From JAYZDP01 sp036337765 (GTDB lineage Bacteria > Acidobacteriota > Thermoanaerobaculia > Multivoradales > Multivoraceae), in the NCBI GenBank assembly GCA_036337765.1, contig JAYZDP010000219.1, positions 1 through 8,296 of the forward strand: 8,296 bases of DNA. The letters are read 5' to 3'. This document shows positions 5,879 to 8,296 of the stretch, one piece after another. Position 1 is the stretch's first letter. Each line of letters begins with the position of its first letter. A program made the position numbers and the translations under genes. The notes beneath the pieces are model-generated. The model was not told the DNA's origin. It was given only the letters and a program-made list of their open reading frames with translations, and made no database searches.

Positions 5879-6891
5879 GCAGCCTCCCCCGAGCGGCCGA
5901 CGAGCTCATCGAGCTTTGACGCTCCCGTCCCCGTCAGGAGCACCTGCTGCGCCTTCTCCACCCCGTCGGCGAGGGATTCGACCGCCCCCGACACATAGAT
6001 CGCCGCCCCGGCATTGAGCGCCGAGATGTCGGCGAGCGGACCCGGCTCGCCCTCGAGTACCGCACGCATGCGCGCCGCATTCGCCTCGGCATCGCCTCCG
6101 GCTAGATCCTCCAAGGTCGCTCGCGGGAGACCGAAGTCGGACGGCTTGACCCGATAGGTCTCGACCTCGTCACCGCGCACCTCAGCGATCCGGGTCTCGC
6201 CGGTAGTCGTGATCTCGTCCAGGCCCTCGCCATGCACCACCAGGGCGTGGTCACAGCCGAGCTCGGCGAGGACCTCGCCGTGGCGCCTGACCCATTTCGG
6301 CGACGGCACGCCGAGCACCTGCCGGCGCGCTCCAGCTGGGTTCGTCAGCGGACCGAGCAGGTTGAACAGCGTGCGAACGGCCAGCGCCTTGCGGATCGGC
6401 ATGACCTCCTTCATCGCCGGGTGTAGAACAGGAGCGAAGAGAAAGGCGATACCGATCTCTTCCAGGCAGCGCCCGGCCGCCGCCGGATCGGTCTGGACGT
6501 CGACGCCGAGCGCCTCGAGCACATCCGCCGAGCCACACTGCGACGACACCGAGCGATTGCCGTGTTTGGCGATCTTCACCCCGGCGACAGCCGCGATCAG
6601 TGCCGCCGCCGTCGAGACGTTGAAGGTCGAGGAGCCGTCGCCGCCCGTACCGCAGGTATCGACGATGCCGTCGACCGAATGTGGAATGTGCACCGAGCGG
6701 GAGCGCATCGCAGTCGCCGCGCCTGCGATCTCGTCACGGGTCTCGCCCTTGGCGGCGAAGGCCGCCAACAAAGCCGCCTTGTGTACGTCGGAGATCTTGC
6801 CGTCCATGAGCCGTCCGAAGAGACCCTCGGTCTCCTCACGTGTGAGGTCTTTGCCGTCGAAGATGCGCTCCAGCGCTGCCCTTTCTTGCAT
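5875..6891 (-). CDS. trpD: Anthranilate phosphoribosyltransferase
   Basis: A 338-residue enzyme that transfers phosphoribose from PRPP to anthranilate. An all-helical N-terminal part (residues 1-70) carries the GxLMDGKISDVHKAALLAAF segment of the nucleoside phosphorylase-like dimer interface. Then come the PRPP site DTCGTGGDGSSTFNVST (GTGGD at 81-85), KHGNRSVSSQCGSADVLEALG (109-129), VRTLFNLLGPLTNPA with the preceding anthranilate-binding Arg167, and the metal-binding pair Asp225-Glu226 in HGEGLDEIT. All key motifs are intact and the length is typical for a stand-alone TrpD. The frame is open further upstream, to a possible start at 7056, but that stretch is Arg-rich, unlike the family, and lies inside trpG. 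ATG 6891 follows the trpG stop by 2 nt and has a GGAG 7 nt ahead, so it is the start. Confidence 0.96.
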   Translation of the reverse strand: MQERAALERIFDGKDLTREETEGLFGRLMDGKISDVHKAALLAAFAAKGETRDEIAGAATAMRSRSVHIPHSVDGIVDTCGTGGDGSSTFNVSTAAALIAAVAGVKIAKHGNRSVSSQCGSADVLEALGVDVQTDPAAAGRCLEEIGIAFLFAPVLHPAMKEVMPIRKALAVRTLFNLLGPLTNPAGARRQVLGVPSPKWVRRHGEVLAELGCDHALVVHGEGLDEITTTGETRIAEVRGDEVETYRVKPSDFGLPRATLEDLAGGDAEANAARMRAVLEGEPGPLADISALNAGAAIYVSGAVESLADGVEKAQQVLLTGTGASKLDELVGRSGEAA

Positions 6892-6893
6892 TC

Positions 6894-7465
<572 letters not shown>

Positions 7466-7469
<4 letters not shown>

Positions 7470-8296
7470 CGCTTCGCCTCCAGGCTCTCGGCGAGGCCCA
7501 CGGCCTGCAGCAGCGCCGCCGCCTTGTTCTCGGTCTCGATGACCTCGGTCTGCGGATCGGAGTCGGCGACGATGCCGGCCCCGGCCGTCACCGAGGCCTC
7601 GCCCTCGTTGATGACGATGGTGCGGATGGCGATGCAGGTGTCCATGTCACCGCCGAAGGAGAAGTAGCCGATGGCCCCGCCGTAGGGGCCGCGGGCCTCG
7701 GGCTCGAGCTCGTCGATGATCTCCATCGCCCGGATCTTCGGGGCACCGGAGAGGGTGCCGGCCGGGAACGAGGCCAGCAGCGCCTCCAGGGGCGAGCATT
7801 CGGGCCGGATGCGCGCCTGGACCGAGGAGACAATGTGGATGACGTGCGAGTAGTACTCGGTCACCATGAAATCGGGCACGTGCACGCTCGCGGTCTGCGC
7901 CACCCGGCCGAGATCGTTGCGATGCAGGTCGACCAGCATCACGTGCTCCGCCCGCTCTTTCGGATCGGCGAGGAGCTCATCGGCCATCGCCTGATCCTCC
8001 TCGGGCGTCGCCCCACGCGGCCGGGTACCGGCGAGCGGCCGGCTCTCGATCACGTCGCCGGTCTTGCGCACCACCATCTCGGGCGACCCGGACACCAGCG
8101 ACACCTCGGGCGACTCCAAAAGGACCATGTACGGGCTCGGATTCACCATGCGTAGAGCGCGGTACACCTCGAGTGCATCGGGGCAGCTGGTGGTGCGCCA
8201 GCGTCGCGCTGGCACCACCTGAAAGATGTCACCGGCACGGATGTAGTCCTTTGCGCGACACACTGCCGCCTGATACTGCTCGCTGGAGAGCGTAGG
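7466..8296 (-). CDS. trpE: Anthranilate synthase component I, C-terminal part (cut by window edge)
   Basis: Partial gene: the frame is open to the last base of the window (PTLSSEQYQAAVCRAKDYIRAGDIFQVV...), and 276 residues of an enzyme usually about 500 long are visible. This is the chorismate-binding catalytic domain, which turns chorismate and ammonia into anthranilate. Recognisable motifs in order are GDIFQVVPARR, NPSPYMVLLES, SGSPEMVVR, RPLAGTRPRGATPEED, AEHVMLVDLHRNDLGRV, YSHVIHIVSSV, AGTLSGAPKIRAMEIIDELE, RGPYGGAIGYF, GDMDTCIAIRT and AGAGIVADSDPxxE..ET.NKA, with the Mg- and chorismate-binding residues in place. The N-terminal Trp-feedback site (LLES type) is outside the window, so regulation cannot be judged. 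The GTGA overlap with trpG supports TrpE over PabB. The operon promoter and any leader peptide must lie further upstream of trpE. Confidence 0.96.

Overview
The window is GC-rich, roughly two thirds G+C by eye, and almost entirely coding. It holds two gene blocks that converge at about position 1000. The organism is a bacterium. GC content, heavy GTG start use, a complete trpEGDCFBA order, and a type I-beta DAHP synthase next to a chorismate mutase would fit several deep-branching high-GC phyla (Acidobacteriota, Myxococcota and similar). No marker in the window fixes the phylum.

Plus strand, 1-988: three translationally coupled genes. They are the C-terminal third of a major facilitator transporter (cut by the window edge), a small protein with the C-terminal signature of RsbW/SpoIIAB-type GHKL anti-sigma kinases but an apparently missing ATP-binding core, and a STAS-domain anti-sigma-factor antagonist. 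Both junctions are ATGA stop/start overlaps. This looks like a partner-switching signalling pair attached to a transporter gene.

Minus strand, 8296-1004: a tightly packed aromatic amino acid operon in the order trpE (N-terminus outside the window), trpG, trpD, trpC, trpF, trpB, trpA, a chorismate mutase gene, and a DAHP synthase-family gene (aroF). Six of the eight junctions are 4-nt GTGA or ATGA overlaps, trpF/trpB overlap by 26 nt, and trpG and trpD are 2 nt apart. Together TrpE/TrpG make anthranilate from chorismate, TrpD, TrpF and TrpC carry it to indole-glycerol phosphate, and TrpA/TrpB make tryptophan. The last two genes belong to the entry into the shikimate pathway (DAHP synthase) and to the Phe/Tyr branch (chorismate mutase).

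The most striking observation is in aroF. The protein aligns along its whole length with Thermotoga-type DAHP synthase, yet two of the four metal ligands (Cys to Gly102, His to Tyr272) and the lysine of the KPRTS motif (Thr131) are replaced. The presumed PEP-phosphate-binding residues and the rest of the fold signature are kept. This gene is either a catalytically altered DAHP synthase or a pseudoenzyme, and it sits directly behind an apparently intact chorismate mutase.

No RNA genes, mobile elements, CRISPR arrays or sizeable repeats were seen. The only intergenic space is 15 nt between the converging blocks and 2 nt between trpG and trpD. The promoter and any leader or attenuator of the trp operon lie outside the window.
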